Source of the DNA: Poecilobothrus nobilitatus
Taxonomy: Eukaryota; Arthropoda; Insecta; Diptera; Dolichopodidae
Reading direction: 5' to 3'
NCBI GenBank assembly: GCA_947095535.1
Contig: OX352774.1
Span: 37,588,496-37,652,495, forward strand
DNA length: 64,000 nt
A program made the translations under genes and the position numbers. Below are positions 11,226 to 23,178 of this stretch, one piece after another (position 1 is the first letter of the stretch; each line of letters begins with the position of its first letter). The notes under the pieces are model-generated. The model did not search any database. It was not told the DNA's origin and was given only the letters and a program-made list of their open reading frames with translations.

Positions 11226-14200
11226 CCGTTGGTTTACATTCTGCCTTGTTTTAAATATTTTTTTCGAAAAATTAAGTTCGAATTTTAGCTTCTTAAAGAC
11301 AATTATCTTTTTTTTCGAGAAATGTTTTAATAATTATGTATATTTTTTTCTTCTTCGTAAAAAGAATCCTTTAAAACTGTGCTAAACAAGTCTCTTAATT
11401 ATTACAATCAAAAATGGTAAATAAATTGCTTTAAGAATAAACTATTGTGCATAGAAAAAAAAAAAACAATTTCAGAAGTTTAAAATTATTGTTCTCAAAT
11501 TTCTATGAAGACAAAAAATTTTGTATTTTAAAGGAAAAAAAAAAAAAGGAAGTCACCTTTTTTTTTTTATTTTCATTATATTTTACATAAATTATGTAAA
11601 GAAAGAAGAAAATATAAAGGTGATAAAAAAAAAAACCATTTTTAAACACTTTATGACTTATGCTATATAAAAATTCATGAAAGTATTATGTATATTATGT
11701 ATAATGAATAAAATATTGCAACAAAATTTATCATAAAATTTATTTTTATTCAATAACGGTAAAGCATACGAAATTGGAATACTTTAAACATAGTATCTAT
11801 TAATGGTAACTTTCATTTCCCAAAAAAAAAAACCATTAATTAATTAAATAAATAAACAAATAATTCTTTCAACTCGATTTCATTAAAAACAATTTTTTTT
11901 TTTTCTTGTCTTAAAAAAAAAAAACAAAAAAAAAAACATGGATATTGTAATATTTGTATACAAATAAATTAAAAAGAAAAAAAAAATATTGTTATTTTTA
12001 CGCAATGAACTGATAGTTTGTAAATATGTGCTTTGTATATTTAAATAATTGTTTAAAACTCATTAAAAATTAAAGAAAGTAGTCTCATTTTTATTTTTTT
12101 TTGTCATTCTTTTGTTTTGTTTTCGTTAAAAAAAACAAAAAAAAACCAAAAAAGAAAAAACTTAAAGTGATTTGACATTTCATTTGAATATTCGTGTCGT
12201 TCACTAATAAAATTCAAGTATCTTAAATTTTTTTTTTTTTTTTTACTTGATTTGAATATGAAATTTATTTTTTTATTTTTATACAAATAAAAACAAAAAA
12301 AAAAAAAAAAAAATGATTCGACCAATTATAAAATATCCTGCAGTGTTGGATAAAAAAAAATGTTTTCTTTAATAGGTGTGAATAATAATAAAATTTTTGA
12401 AAAAAAAAAAAAAAATTTTTTAAACATATTTTATATAAATATGATAATAATTATTCAGATTTTTAATGGTACATTGTATCTACTTTCATTTAATTCATAA
12501 AATTTATTATAATTATCATAATGATTTACTTATTTTTTGTTTTTGTTAAATCTCTTGCTGTTCATTGTATATAGTAATAATTTCTGTGAAATATAAATTT
12601 TAAGATAAAAGTTTCTTCATTGTATTTAAAAATTTCATTATAATTTTTTTTTTTTTTTTAAATTATCAGTTCCAAAAATTGAAGAGCTTATCATGTAAAT
12701 TATTAAAAATAATTACATAATTTAAAAAAAAAATAATAAGAAATTAATAAAATTTGTTGGATTGGCTTTAAAATGATTCAAGTGTTTACAGTTTGTCTGT
12801 AGACCTTAAGTTAAATAATTATAATTCTTAGTGTTATTATTGTCCATCAGTATAGATGATGATAGATAGACATAGGATTGGATATGCATGTTAATTTTAA
12901 CTATAGGTCTTGCAAATGAATTAATTTTATAGTGAGCGTGGAACACTTTCTTTGCATCTGTCTCGATCTATTCATAGAAAAAGATTTAGGTGAACTGTTG
13001 GATATGAACGTAAGAAATTTTGAAAAATTTCTTTCATCAGAACAGTATCATCATAGCACAATTTTAAATATTCTTAATATGAAATTTACCTTTTATATAA
13101 TTTCTTCTACCTTTATAGATGCACAGCTATGAACCTATCTTATAATCTATTGATTACTGACGCATTAATTAAAACATTGTTAATTTCGGGAAAAAATATT
13201 CCAATAAAAATATAATCCAATTTGTAGATAATAAAATACGAAGGCACATTTCTGTCAAAAATTCAATTTTAATCAAACAAAATGAAAATACAATTCACAT
13301 TTTTTTGTCAATTTGAAAGAAACAACAAAGACAAGTTAAGTTTTTCACTTATTAGAAATAATATCGATTCAGAAGAAATAGATTAGTTTTTATTGTTGAA
13401 TACAAAAATAATATCGGTAAAACTATACACTTCAGTAATAATATGTCTATTGTGTTTGATATCCTTCTTTCTAACCTTCAAAAGACCTTGAAACAAAAAA
13501 AAATAAGCATTCATCCAATAAAGTTATAGCGGCTCTAATAGCAAAGGAAAGAACTATATTAAAAACCATTAGAAGAGACAAAATAAAAAAAATACTTAAA
13601 TAAAATTATGGTAAAGGTATCATATAGATTTCGTAGAACACTCGAAATTCGCGGGATATTTTGCATAAAATAAATAAGAGAAAATCAAAAAAAAAAAAAT
13701 AATGAAACGAAGATAAACAACAGAAGGAAAAAAGTCAAATTATAATAATAGTCATAAAAATATCTTTAATTAATACATTTTTCGTTGAAAACCATAATAT
13801 GATTAATAAAGTTTTTTTAAACAATAATTATAACTGGCATTATCATTAAGTAGGGATAATCATAAAAAAATCTAATAAGTAGTATTAGATTATAAAATAA
13901 TCGTAAACATATTTAAGAAACAGAAACTTATTTATTATAAAACTTCCTTTTCTAACAATCTATTCATTATATTCTATAAAAAAAATAAAGTAAAATAAAT
14001 TATTATGGTAATGAAATTAAAAAAATTTGTTTGCTGCCACATTGTTGTTTTTAAACCAGACATGAAAACAATGGCTTGATTTTGGAACTTTGCTATAAAA
14101 ATAATAAAAATAATCGTTTAAGTACCAAATTGTAATAAATATAACATATAATTATACCTATGATCTCTCAAACAGATGGAAAGAATAAAAATTTACACAG

Positions 14201-15540
14201 GTAACAATCCATACCAGTTATTCTGTATCTGTACGTTTTCGAATCTAAAAAATGTTCATCATAAAATAAGTTATAGATTTGCATATATATATTTCCTCCT
14301 TTCACTCCTTTATAGAGTATATTTATATTAAGTCATTTAATATTCAAATTTGACTAAGCTTTAATTTCTGAAATAAATGGAAGGCCAGCATCTTAAGCAC
14401 TACATCATCGGTTAGATATAGATTCTTTTTTGTTAATGAATGGCAGATCTAGGTATATAAATTCTAGGCATTGAATAGTGATTTGGCCAGTAGCCAACTA
14501 ATAGATGAAGCTATATAGAAAAAATATTGTTTGAAAAGAAATTTTACAAGATCTAAAAATCTTAAATTTGAAGGAAATGAATCCAAATTGAAGAATTTGA
14601 AAAGAACGGATTTTAAACAAATGGGAAAAGTAAACTATTAAAAAAAAAGAAAAGAAAATGGTATATTCATGATGATCATACTTTCAATCTACAATTTAAA
14701 TTTATTTATGAAAAGGTTTGACGAATGGCATTCAATTTTACTTTAGTAACGTTTCATACCGTTAATAAATAACCGTTAATTTTAAGTTATACAAAAATGT
14801 ATTTACATTTTTTGTTAATTAATCATTTTAATTACAGATTTAAATATTTTATTTTCAAAATTCTAATTCAAAATAAAATATCTAAAATAAAAAAATAATG
14901 ATAATCGATGACTTGAAATATTAAAAAGGGAACAAAAAGGTTGAAGAAATAAATATGAAAATTCAAAATTTTAAGAAAATAAAAATGAAATATTATATAA
15001 CAGATATTAGGAGAGCCTAATAACATTGAACATGATCTTTAGAATCAATAAATTCATTAAAATATATACATATATATTTACTTTATATCTTGTAAGTATA
15101 GTTCCAAATTACTTTTGGTTTAAAACAATAAAGAAAAAAGTATTTAATTTAGGTAAAAATGTATATGAAACCCTTATAAGGTGACCCCTATATATATATA
15201 AATTTAAAGGTTCAACCCTCAATGTATATATATAGGGGTTAACCCACTTAATAAATATAAAATCAAAATTAAAATCAAAATTAATTCGTATTTCTTTTTT
15301 TTTTTTTTTTTTTTTGTTATTCTAAACCTCCTTTTTGATTGTTTTAGATTTCTATTTTTTTCGTTTTCTTAATAATAATTTTACCCTATTTCAAAGATCA
15401 AAACTCAAATAAGGGGGTCAAAATAATTCATATTTTTTTTTTTTTTATATTTAAATTGTCCCCCTTGTATGTAAATTTTTAATTCAATAAAGACAAAATT
15501 TATTTTATCTTATTTAATCTGATATAAATAGTATTATAAT

Positions 15541-15581
<41 letters not shown>

Positions 15582-16579
15582 TATATAACACAATTAAATT
15601 AATATTAATCATTTTGAATCTTTTCAATAAATTTGATTAAAACAAAAAATAAAAAATTAAAATAAATAAATAGAAACAATATACATATAATAAAATGTGA
15701 CTACTATTTCTTTTTCACCTACACTTTTATTTGTAAATTTATATTTTTATTTTTTTTTTTTTTGTTTTAAAATGGTTATAGATACTTTCAGTTGTTGGGT
15801 TGTTCACTTTTTATTAAAAACTTCCGTTCAGTAGATTCATAAATAAAGATACAGTTATGGTCAATTAATTTTAATTCATTGTATAATAGGATTCCTAATA
15901 TTTTATATATCGTATATTATAAGCCTTATATAGAAGATTTCAAGGTATAGCTGTTGCTGTATTCGGCATATCATGAACAGAAAATTGAAAATTAAAGAAA
16001 ATGTATTTGTAGAAAAAAGTGTGACCTTGAGATGGTTTTCTTTTAGGCAAATCTTTTATAGAGTTGTATTTAACAGAGATTTAATATGCACATATATAAT
16101 AATATATAAATGCCTTATTTGAAAATATTAATACTATATATAGATGGCTTATTTACACGCCTTATTTAAAAATATTAATAAATGGAGTAAAATGTATCTT
16201 AAATAATCTTTTAAATGTATCTCTTAAATGTATGTATTAAACAAGCATATATATAGATAAAAAAAACAATTGATAACTAAAAAACTGCATTTACAAAAAA
16301 AAAAAAACAAAAAAGAATTGAATTAAATACGTGATAAGACGAGTGAGTTAATTTTGAAATAATAAGTTTTATAATAATTTTTATAGTAAATTTGATAAAA
16401 AAAACAATCACGCATCTAGCGATAGTGATAGTTGATAAATAATCCATAATATAAAAGATCCTTTAATTTGGGTATAATTCTTAAAAGAATCTGAATAAGT
16501 AAGTATATAGTTATTTTTAGAAATTACCCTTGCTTGGGAAACTAAGTGTAAAAAGCATTTAGCATTGCAATATATCTTA
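11226..16579. other. Long AT-rich non-coding stretch
   Basis: It contains an (AT)16 tract at 15548-15579, a T21 run at 15295-15315, A/T homopolymers at 12229-12244 and 12296-12312, and a hairpin at 15184-15239. A 66-codon frame at 12932 lacks an ATG and similarity I can recognise. Nothing else stands out. Confidence 0.6.
15184..15239. repeat. 15-bp inverted repeat, 26-nt loop
   Basis: ACCCCTATATATATA at 15184-15198 is exactly inverted at 15225-15239. The GC-bearing ends (ACCCC/GGGGT) make it more than an AT-tract artefact. It could be the ends of a tiny fold-back or just a local hairpin; no function is inferred. Confidence 0.8.
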
Positions 16580-16973
16580 TTGCCTGACATAAATAAAAAC
16601 GTATACCGTATAACGTCTGTCAAAATGTGTTTATGCTCATATATTTTATATGAAGACTATCGAAATACGCGACGTAAAAACGCTGAACATTCGAATTTTC
16701 TATTTTGACAGACAGACAGATTATTGTTTTTTTTTTCTTGTTGTCTTTATTCATATTTATTCATATTTTCCAAATTATTGGAAATTTATTTTTCTATTTA
16801 ATAAACAATATCTTAAAAGAAGTTGAAAAACTGAATAAAAAATTCTATTTTGAGTTTATTTATCGCTAAAAACATATGAAATTGACAAACATCTGACATC
16901 TTATTTTTGTAGACGTCAACGAACCAATGTATGATGTTTAAACGTTGTACGTTCTTATTTATAGGTCAGACAC
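16580..16973. mobile_element. MITE, copy 1 (PIF/Harbinger-like)
   Basis: The element is flanked by TTA at 16577-16579 and 16974-16976. Its ends are an imperfect inverted repeat: left TGCCTGACATAAATAAAAAC, right (read inward) TGTCTGACCTATAAATAAG then AACGTAC. The interior shares a block with copy 2 (ACGTCTGTCAAAATG, TTTTATATGAA, CGAAATACGC, CGCTGAA.ATTCGAATTT). A 3-bp TTA/TAA duplication is typical of PIF/Harbinger elements. No transposase is present. Confidence 0.55.
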
Positions 16974-16989
16974 TTACTTGAGGAAGTAA

Positions 16990-17270
16990 CTGCGCAACCT
17001 AAATAAGAACGTACGACGTATAAAGTCTGTCAAAATGTTTTCATGCAAATACATTTTATATGAACCCTACCGAAATACGCTGAAAAAACGCTGAATATTC
17101 GAATTTCCAATTTTAACATGAGGTTTTTTTGTTATGTTTTTATTTTTTTGACATAGCTTTCATATTTTATATTGACATATGCCGGCGTTTTATTTCGGGA
17201 TGACGTCAACGTATCAAAGTCCGACGTTTATATACGTCAAACATCATATGTTCTTATTTAGGTTGGGCAG
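16990..17270. mobile_element. MITE, copy 2 (PIF/Harbinger-like)
   Basis: The element is flanked by TAA at 16987-16989 and 17271-17273. The terminal inverted repeats start CTGCSCAACCTAAATAAG at both ends and continue for roughly 20 bp with one mismatch. At 281 bp it is a typical MITE size. It lies only 13 bp after the duplication of copy 1 and shares over 100 bp of left-half sequence with it, so the two are members of one family, one carrying extra internal sequence. Non-coding. Confidence 0.65.
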
Positions 17271-17273
17271 TAA

Positions 17274-18514
17274 GAGTACCGAATATCTGCCACGTAAGAA
17301 GTAAATGATGATATAAGTCCAAGTATTTAGTCGGAAATGATTTTTGAAACTGTTTTAAAATAATAAGCCATAACTGTATAAAATACTTAATATCCATTAA
17401 GAACATTTGTCAATAATTGTTATATTATTACAGAATGTATATATATAAAATATTTGATAAAAAAAATTTAATAAAATTAGCATTTTGACACTTTTTTTTT
17501 TTAAATTATTTATTTTTATTCTTATGCTTATTTTATTTTTTATTCTTGATCTTGAGAAATAAAAAAAAAAAAAACAAAAAACATTGAAAAATTACACTAA
17601 AGTACATGTTCTTTTTGATATATTCATTATTAAAGTATCTATATAGAATTATTCTTTTGTATTTTTTTTTTTAATTCTTATTTTTCTTGTGTATGTTTTT
17701 TATTTTGTTTTTTTTGTTTTAGTAAAACTTTATAAAATAGAAGATTTTCAAAAATTTAACACGTCGTCTTTCTCTTTTTTTTTCATTTTTTTTTTGTTAT
17801 ATTTGTTTTAATTTATACAATTTAAAAAGAAAATGACTTTCATCACTTTTTTTTTTTTTTTGTGCACAATGTTTAAATGCGTATTCTATATTATAAAAAT
17901 TCTACTTGTATGCTTAAAAAATGTCACATAATGTCAAATAAACAAGACATAAAAAAATATAACAAAAAAAGAGTAAGTATGTATGTAGAAAATGAAATAA
18001 AAGTACTATTATACACAACGATAATAAAAATAAAAAATAAAACAAAAAACAAAAAAAAATCTCATGCATCTTTATGATAACTTAACTATTTTTATTTTAA
18101 TTTTTTCTGAAGGTTTTAGATTCTGAAACTTCAATTTTTTTTTAAGTTTTTTTTTTTTGAAAAAAAAAATTCTAAAAAAGAAAAGTTTCATGGTTTTTTT
18201 CTATTAGATAAAAGTAAATTTCATAAAATAAACCCACTTTTTGTAAAATAATAAATGTAATTTTGCTTGACAAGTAAAAATTCTATCATTGTCATATATG
18301 ATTCTATCATTATTATTCTATCATTGTCATTGAAAATATAATAGAAACTTTTCTTTACTGTGTTTTGCTATGTTATAAGGCCTAATTAAAATTGAATCAC
18401 TGAAATAGAAATTTTTGGACAGTAGAAAAATTTTTAACCGCACTGCTACAATCTTCTACTATAGAAAATGTTAAGCAGTATGGTATACAAAGTATTTAAA
18501 ATACTAACTAGGTT
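17274..18514. other. AT-rich non-coding stretch
   Basis: T-runs around 17490-17830 and A-runs around 17565 and 18040 dominate. A 66-codon frame at 17877 is lysine/asparagine-rich low complexity. No gene is supported. Confidence 0.65.
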
Positions 18515-18530
18515 AAATATATCATAAAAA

Positions 18531-18721
18531 GGGGCCTCGGTAGCCTAGGGTAAGAGCATATAAAATACGCTGTAAACACCAAGAGAGTGTGGGTTCAAAT
18601 CCCACACGTGTCGTAAGAGTTATTCCTCCTTATGATATGTACAACCACGCTTGAACAGGAAAGACTGTGTAATTTTCTATCCACATTTATGTGGCAGAGA
18701 AATACATTAAAAAAAAAACAA
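18531..18721 (+). mobile_element. tRNA-derived SINE, copy 1
   Basis: The head resembles a tRNA gene: a box A-like TAGCCTAGGG at 18541 and a box B-like GGGTTCAAATCCC at 18591-18603 paired in a GTGTGGG...CCCACAC stem. A body of about 100 bp follows (CGTAAGAGTTATT ... ATGTGGCAGAGAAAT) and then an A-rich tail. It is flanked by a perfect 15-bp target-site duplication AAATATATCATAAAA at 18515-18529 and 18722-18736. The head-body-tail order and the duplication show LINE-machinery retroposition. Three further related copies are in this window. The intact duplication suggests a rather young insertion. Confidence 0.9.
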
Positions 18722-18989
18722 AAATATATCATAAAAGTAAAATAAATTTTAAAAGCCTATAGATAAAAATCGGATAAATATTAAATGTGCGGAATAATAA
18801 TAAAACTATAAGTATAAATTCTTATTTCAAATATAAGGTGTTATATAAGGAATTGTATTCTATATTTGAAAATTTTAAATTTGCAAATATCAGATTTAAT
18901 TTTGACTTCAGATAATTCTGATTACATAAAGAGTTTTTGGAAAATTTCTTGTCGGAGGTGGTGAGATGTGTGATGTTTTCTATTTTCGG

Positions 18990-19405
18990 AAAGAAACACT
19001 TTTGACTGACTACAGTACTAAGTCCTTATTATCAAGAAGTATCTTTATAATTCAGAAATTTTGTAATGCTATGATTAATAATAGTAATTTAAGTCACAGA
19101 ATGTTGTTTGAAGTGTTCAATCTTTCTTTATGAACTGGTTTTGCTTAGCTGACTATAAAAGTTTGTAATAAAGTCTATTTGTAATTGAAAATTTTGTTAT
19201 ATACAGAATTTTATAATGAGCCCGCTTGCTTGGCTGACTATAGCAGTTTGTTATCAAGTCTTTTTGCAATTCAAAATTGTGTTATGCAGAATTTTATAAT
19301 TCTAATAATAATAATTTAATTTTAATAATCATAGAACAAGTGGTTTGAAACATTCAAGAATTTACTATCCTAAGAAAGAAGCCGTCTTGGCTGACTAGGC
19401 GCTTT
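18990..19405 (+). repeat. Diverged local direct repeats
   Basis: Phrases recur in order: GCTGACTATA.AAGTTTGT / GCTGACTATAGCAGTTTGTT, GAATTTTATAAT.., TCATAGAAC/TCACAGAA.., and TTCAAG/TTCAAT... The clearest pair is 19148-19220 versus 19233-19305; outer pieces at 19000-19135 and 19300-19400 are more diverged. It is an old tandem duplication of non-coding sequence. Confidence 0.55.
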
Positions 19406-19427
19406 GAATCAATTCTCTAAAACACTT

Positions 19428-19760
19428 TGGGTGTCCCGCGTTAACTTGCACATTGAGCAGGAGGTGATGGGAAGCATCACAACGAACAAAAAATTATATG
19501 GGAGAGGGGGGAGGGGGTTTATTCCGAACCCTTTTCGAGATATGAGAGGTTAAACATTTTTAGCGAATTTCATAAAAAAATCTATAACTTTTGAACGGCT
19601 TGCTATAAAGAGATAAAAAATAAAATACATTTTGTAGAGTAGGTTGCCAACTTTAATCTGCGTGTATAAATGATCCCCATATACCCAATAGTTTATAGCA
19701 CATTTCGAAAAACACGATAGGGCTTGGAAATAATTAGTACCTAATAACTTTTTCACTATC
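19428..19760. other. Higher-complexity block with G-rich run
   Basis: This block is less AT-rich than its surroundings. It begins near GGGTGTCCCGCGTTAACTTG, has a G-rich run at about 19501-19517 and a 'CTATAACTTTTGAACGG' phrase. It reads like part of a transposable element or other repeat, but I cannot identify its class or boundaries. The minus frame at 19550-19756 shows no recognisable domain. Confidence 0.4.
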
Positions 19761-22700
19761 TCTAACCAGTTTAATATAACTTGATTTATTCAACTACATA
19801 AATAATTGCTCTAATCCACATTCTAAGTAATACAATATTCTATGAATGTGACTATTATAATTATTCAGTATGACTTAATGATATCTGAATACCTAATTTT
19901 TTTCTTAAATTCGAAAGACGTTCTACTAATATTAAATATGATTTCTTATATATACTCTAAAAATACCAAATGCATCGCTGTAAAGATAATAAATACCTTA
20001 TAGAGAAAAACTAATTTATAATATTTCGGGGTGCAAAAAGAAAATTTTGCATTGAAGGTTTGTTTGCTTGTAACTAAACCAAAAAAAAAAAATCTACATA
20101 TATGAAGTACAATAAAATTAAACAGTTATATGGAATTTTTATATGGTCTCTAGTTCTTTTTTTTTTTGTTTAACAATTGAATTCAATATAAAAGAAAATG
20201 TTTAGAATATAATATAAAGTATATGTATGTATGTAGTATATACACATATGTTTAAAGTGTTAAAAAACATTTCATTCAATAATGTTAAAAAGAAGTTAAT
20301 TATAGTTTTACAAATTTTAATAAAATTTAATTTTTACTATTCAAAAAATTTTTTTTTTTTGAATAGGAATACTTAAATGTTTAAAATTTTTTTTACAGAA
20401 TAATAGAGGTCAGTTTTAGTTTATAAGTTAATTTTTTTCAAGTGGACAAAAATATTTAAATTTGAAATTTTGTATTATTATTAAAGTATACGTCCATTCA
20501 AAAAGGGCACAATAAAAGTTACTTTTTAATAAATTTTTATGAATAAAAATATTTTTTCCTTTTTTTATATTGAAATATGTATTATATGTAATGTTTTTTA
20601 ATAGCTTTTAGTAAAACAATTTAAATATATATGTATTTATTTCAAATGTAGAAGTTAAATATTTAAATAGAATTTTAAAATTTTTACGGAATCACTTTTA
20701 AATGTACATAGGTATACAAGGTATTTAGCTATTAATTGTTATTGAATACAAATTAAATTAATTAATACTTTTATAAGTATTAAAAATAATTAAAAATATA
20801 AACAAAATATACATTTCATTCAAAATATTCATATCTTATAATTCTGAAAAATTAATTTTCTATAACTGTTAAAAATTCATATATACCTTATAATTGATTA
20901 AAAATTTGCACTCTTATCATTTTAGATTATTGTGATTTATCATTAAATTAAAGCTGAAACTATTTAATATTTAATTATAATATTCGGAAAATTAACCATT
21001 TTGCGTGGTTATTTAGATTTTTTTTTTTGATGTAAACAAATTAAATAAAAAATTTAATTAAAAGCTTCATATCTCAAACCTTATAATAGCACAATTTTTG
21101 ATGATACGTATATGATAAGTTTAACATGATATGGATAAAATGATTTTACTGATTTTATTTTACAACAATTTTTATTAAATTAATTATTTTATTATATAGA
21201 TAGATGTCAATACATTGCTTGATCACATATCCCGAACCCAATCACATTAAATAACCCACATGACAGGGTAATTAAAAAAATCAGTTTAATATCACAAATA
21301 TTCATTTGTATACAAAACAGTGCAATAAACAGAAATTAAATGATAAAAATAAATTTAAAATAGCTAAAAATATTCAAAAATTTTAAAAATTATTTCAATA
21401 TAGATAACATTTTTATAGTGTTGGAAATGAACTTTGGAAGCGATAAAATCGAATAAATGAACAAACTTCATGATAAATTTATTTTCATGATAAAACTTAA
21501 ATATTAATAACAAAAAAACAAAAAAAAAAAAAACCCACCAATTAAATTTAAAAATTTAATTAAAATTTTATTTTAAGTCAGTAGTTGATTTTTTTAACAC
21601 CGTGTTGGGTAGATATTCGAGATGACAGTGTTGTATTAATTCGAGGAATCTGTCTTCAATAAAAATTTTAAATTTACCGTATAAAAATTATTTTTAAAAA
21701 GAAAAGATAAAATGATATTTGTAAAGGTTTTCCCAGTTTTAATTATAGATCCGGGTTCATTGCATTTATATATATATATCTATAAAAGTTTAAAATCTTT
21801 AAAATACATTAGTTTTTTTTTTTTTAGTTTATAAATAATAAACTAACTAAAACAAAAAATTTTTAGTTAAGTAATTTGCCACTCAATTTTTTAATTTACA
21901 AGTCTAAAAATTATGATCAAAAAAATATATGTTAAATTTTAGGTTTAGGCGTTTTTTTTTTTTATATTATGAAATATAAACAACAATCATTTTTAAATTA
22001 AATAATTTTTTTTTTGAGATTAAAGTTTATTTAAATTTCTATGTATTAAATTAATATTATTTAAATAAAACTAACCTTTTCATTTGTTTCATCCATTTTT
22101 TTTTGTTTTTGCTATATTATTTCTTAAAATTTGTAAAATAAACGAATTTTGTTAGTTGTGCCTATATAAGAATTTTTCTCAAATAATTTTTTTTTTTTTT
22201 ATAAAATATATGTGTTCTAGTTTTTTTTTTTTTTTAATTTATTCTGATAATTTATTAATTAATTTTTAATTTAACACAATAAATTTAAATTATTATTGAA
22301 CAAAACAAAAAAAAAACAAAAAAAACAAAAATATATTTAAACGAAAAACATATGTAAAACTGTAAATTAAAATTATATTGTTAATTAAATTCTTTAAATT
22401 TTTTTTTTATTATTTAAAAAAAAAACAGAAATAAATTAATTATAATTATAACATTATTTTTGTATATTTCTTCCTTTCTTTTATTTTTTGAAAAACTTCT
22501 TTTTTTCTCTTCTCTTCTTTATTATTTTTTATTTAAAATTAATAAGTATTTAAATATTTTCTTTATTTTCTTTTAATTGCATATCAGCTGATTTTATGTT
22601 ATATTTTCTTTTCTTTTATTCTATTTTTATTCTATTTTTGTTTATTTTTTTTTTTATTTTGTTATTATTATGATTTTCTTTCATTTCTATATTAAAAATT

Positions 22701-23141
22701 TAAACAAATTTTCTTTTCAGTTGATTTTTCATATTTTTCCTTATTTTTTTTGTTTTTGTTTTCGTTTTGGTTATCTTTTTCTGCCTAATAAAATACAAAA
22801 TTTATTTTAATATCGTTGTAAATTGATTTTAGTTTTAAACTGTAATATTTCGTGATTTTAAAAATTTATTAATTTTAAGAATTCATTCACACTTAATTTA
22901 AAATAATTTATTTTATTTTTTTTTTTCTAAAAATAATTTAATATTATTTTATCGATAAGAACAATAAACAACCAAAGAGAAAATCAAAACAAAAAAAAAA
23001 AAAAAAGCGCGTGTTTAACAGTAAAATTACAAAATTAAAATACCGTATATTTTTTTATAAAATTTTTTTTATGTTTTTAATTTGATTTTCTTTTTTTTTT
23101 TTTTTTTTTTTTTTTATTATTAATTTTATAGCGCGTCACAT

Positions 23142-23178
23142 CAACCTAACGCTTCAAAATTTCGACTGCAACTGAACT
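23142..23178 (-). promoter_or_regulatory. Candidate Inr+DPE core promoter
   Basis: On the minus strand TCAGTT occurs twice (A positions 23178 and 23173), each matching the fly initiator TCA(G/T)T(T/C). From the A at 23173, positions +28 to +32 read GGTTG, matching the DPE consensus RGWYV at the required spacing, and +24 is G as favoured in DPE promoters. There is no TATA box upstream. The segment is also a small island of higher complexity (23130-23185) in T-rich DNA. A transcript would run leftwards; no coding exon is visible downstream. Confidence 0.4.

Noticed and set aside
18531..18620. Functional tRNA gene
   Set aside because: Box A and B are present, but the acceptor and anticodon arms do not pair well, and the unit continues into a repeated body with a poly-A tail and target-site duplication, so it is a SINE head. 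The same applies at 31890-31970, 38310-38387 and 52975-53054.
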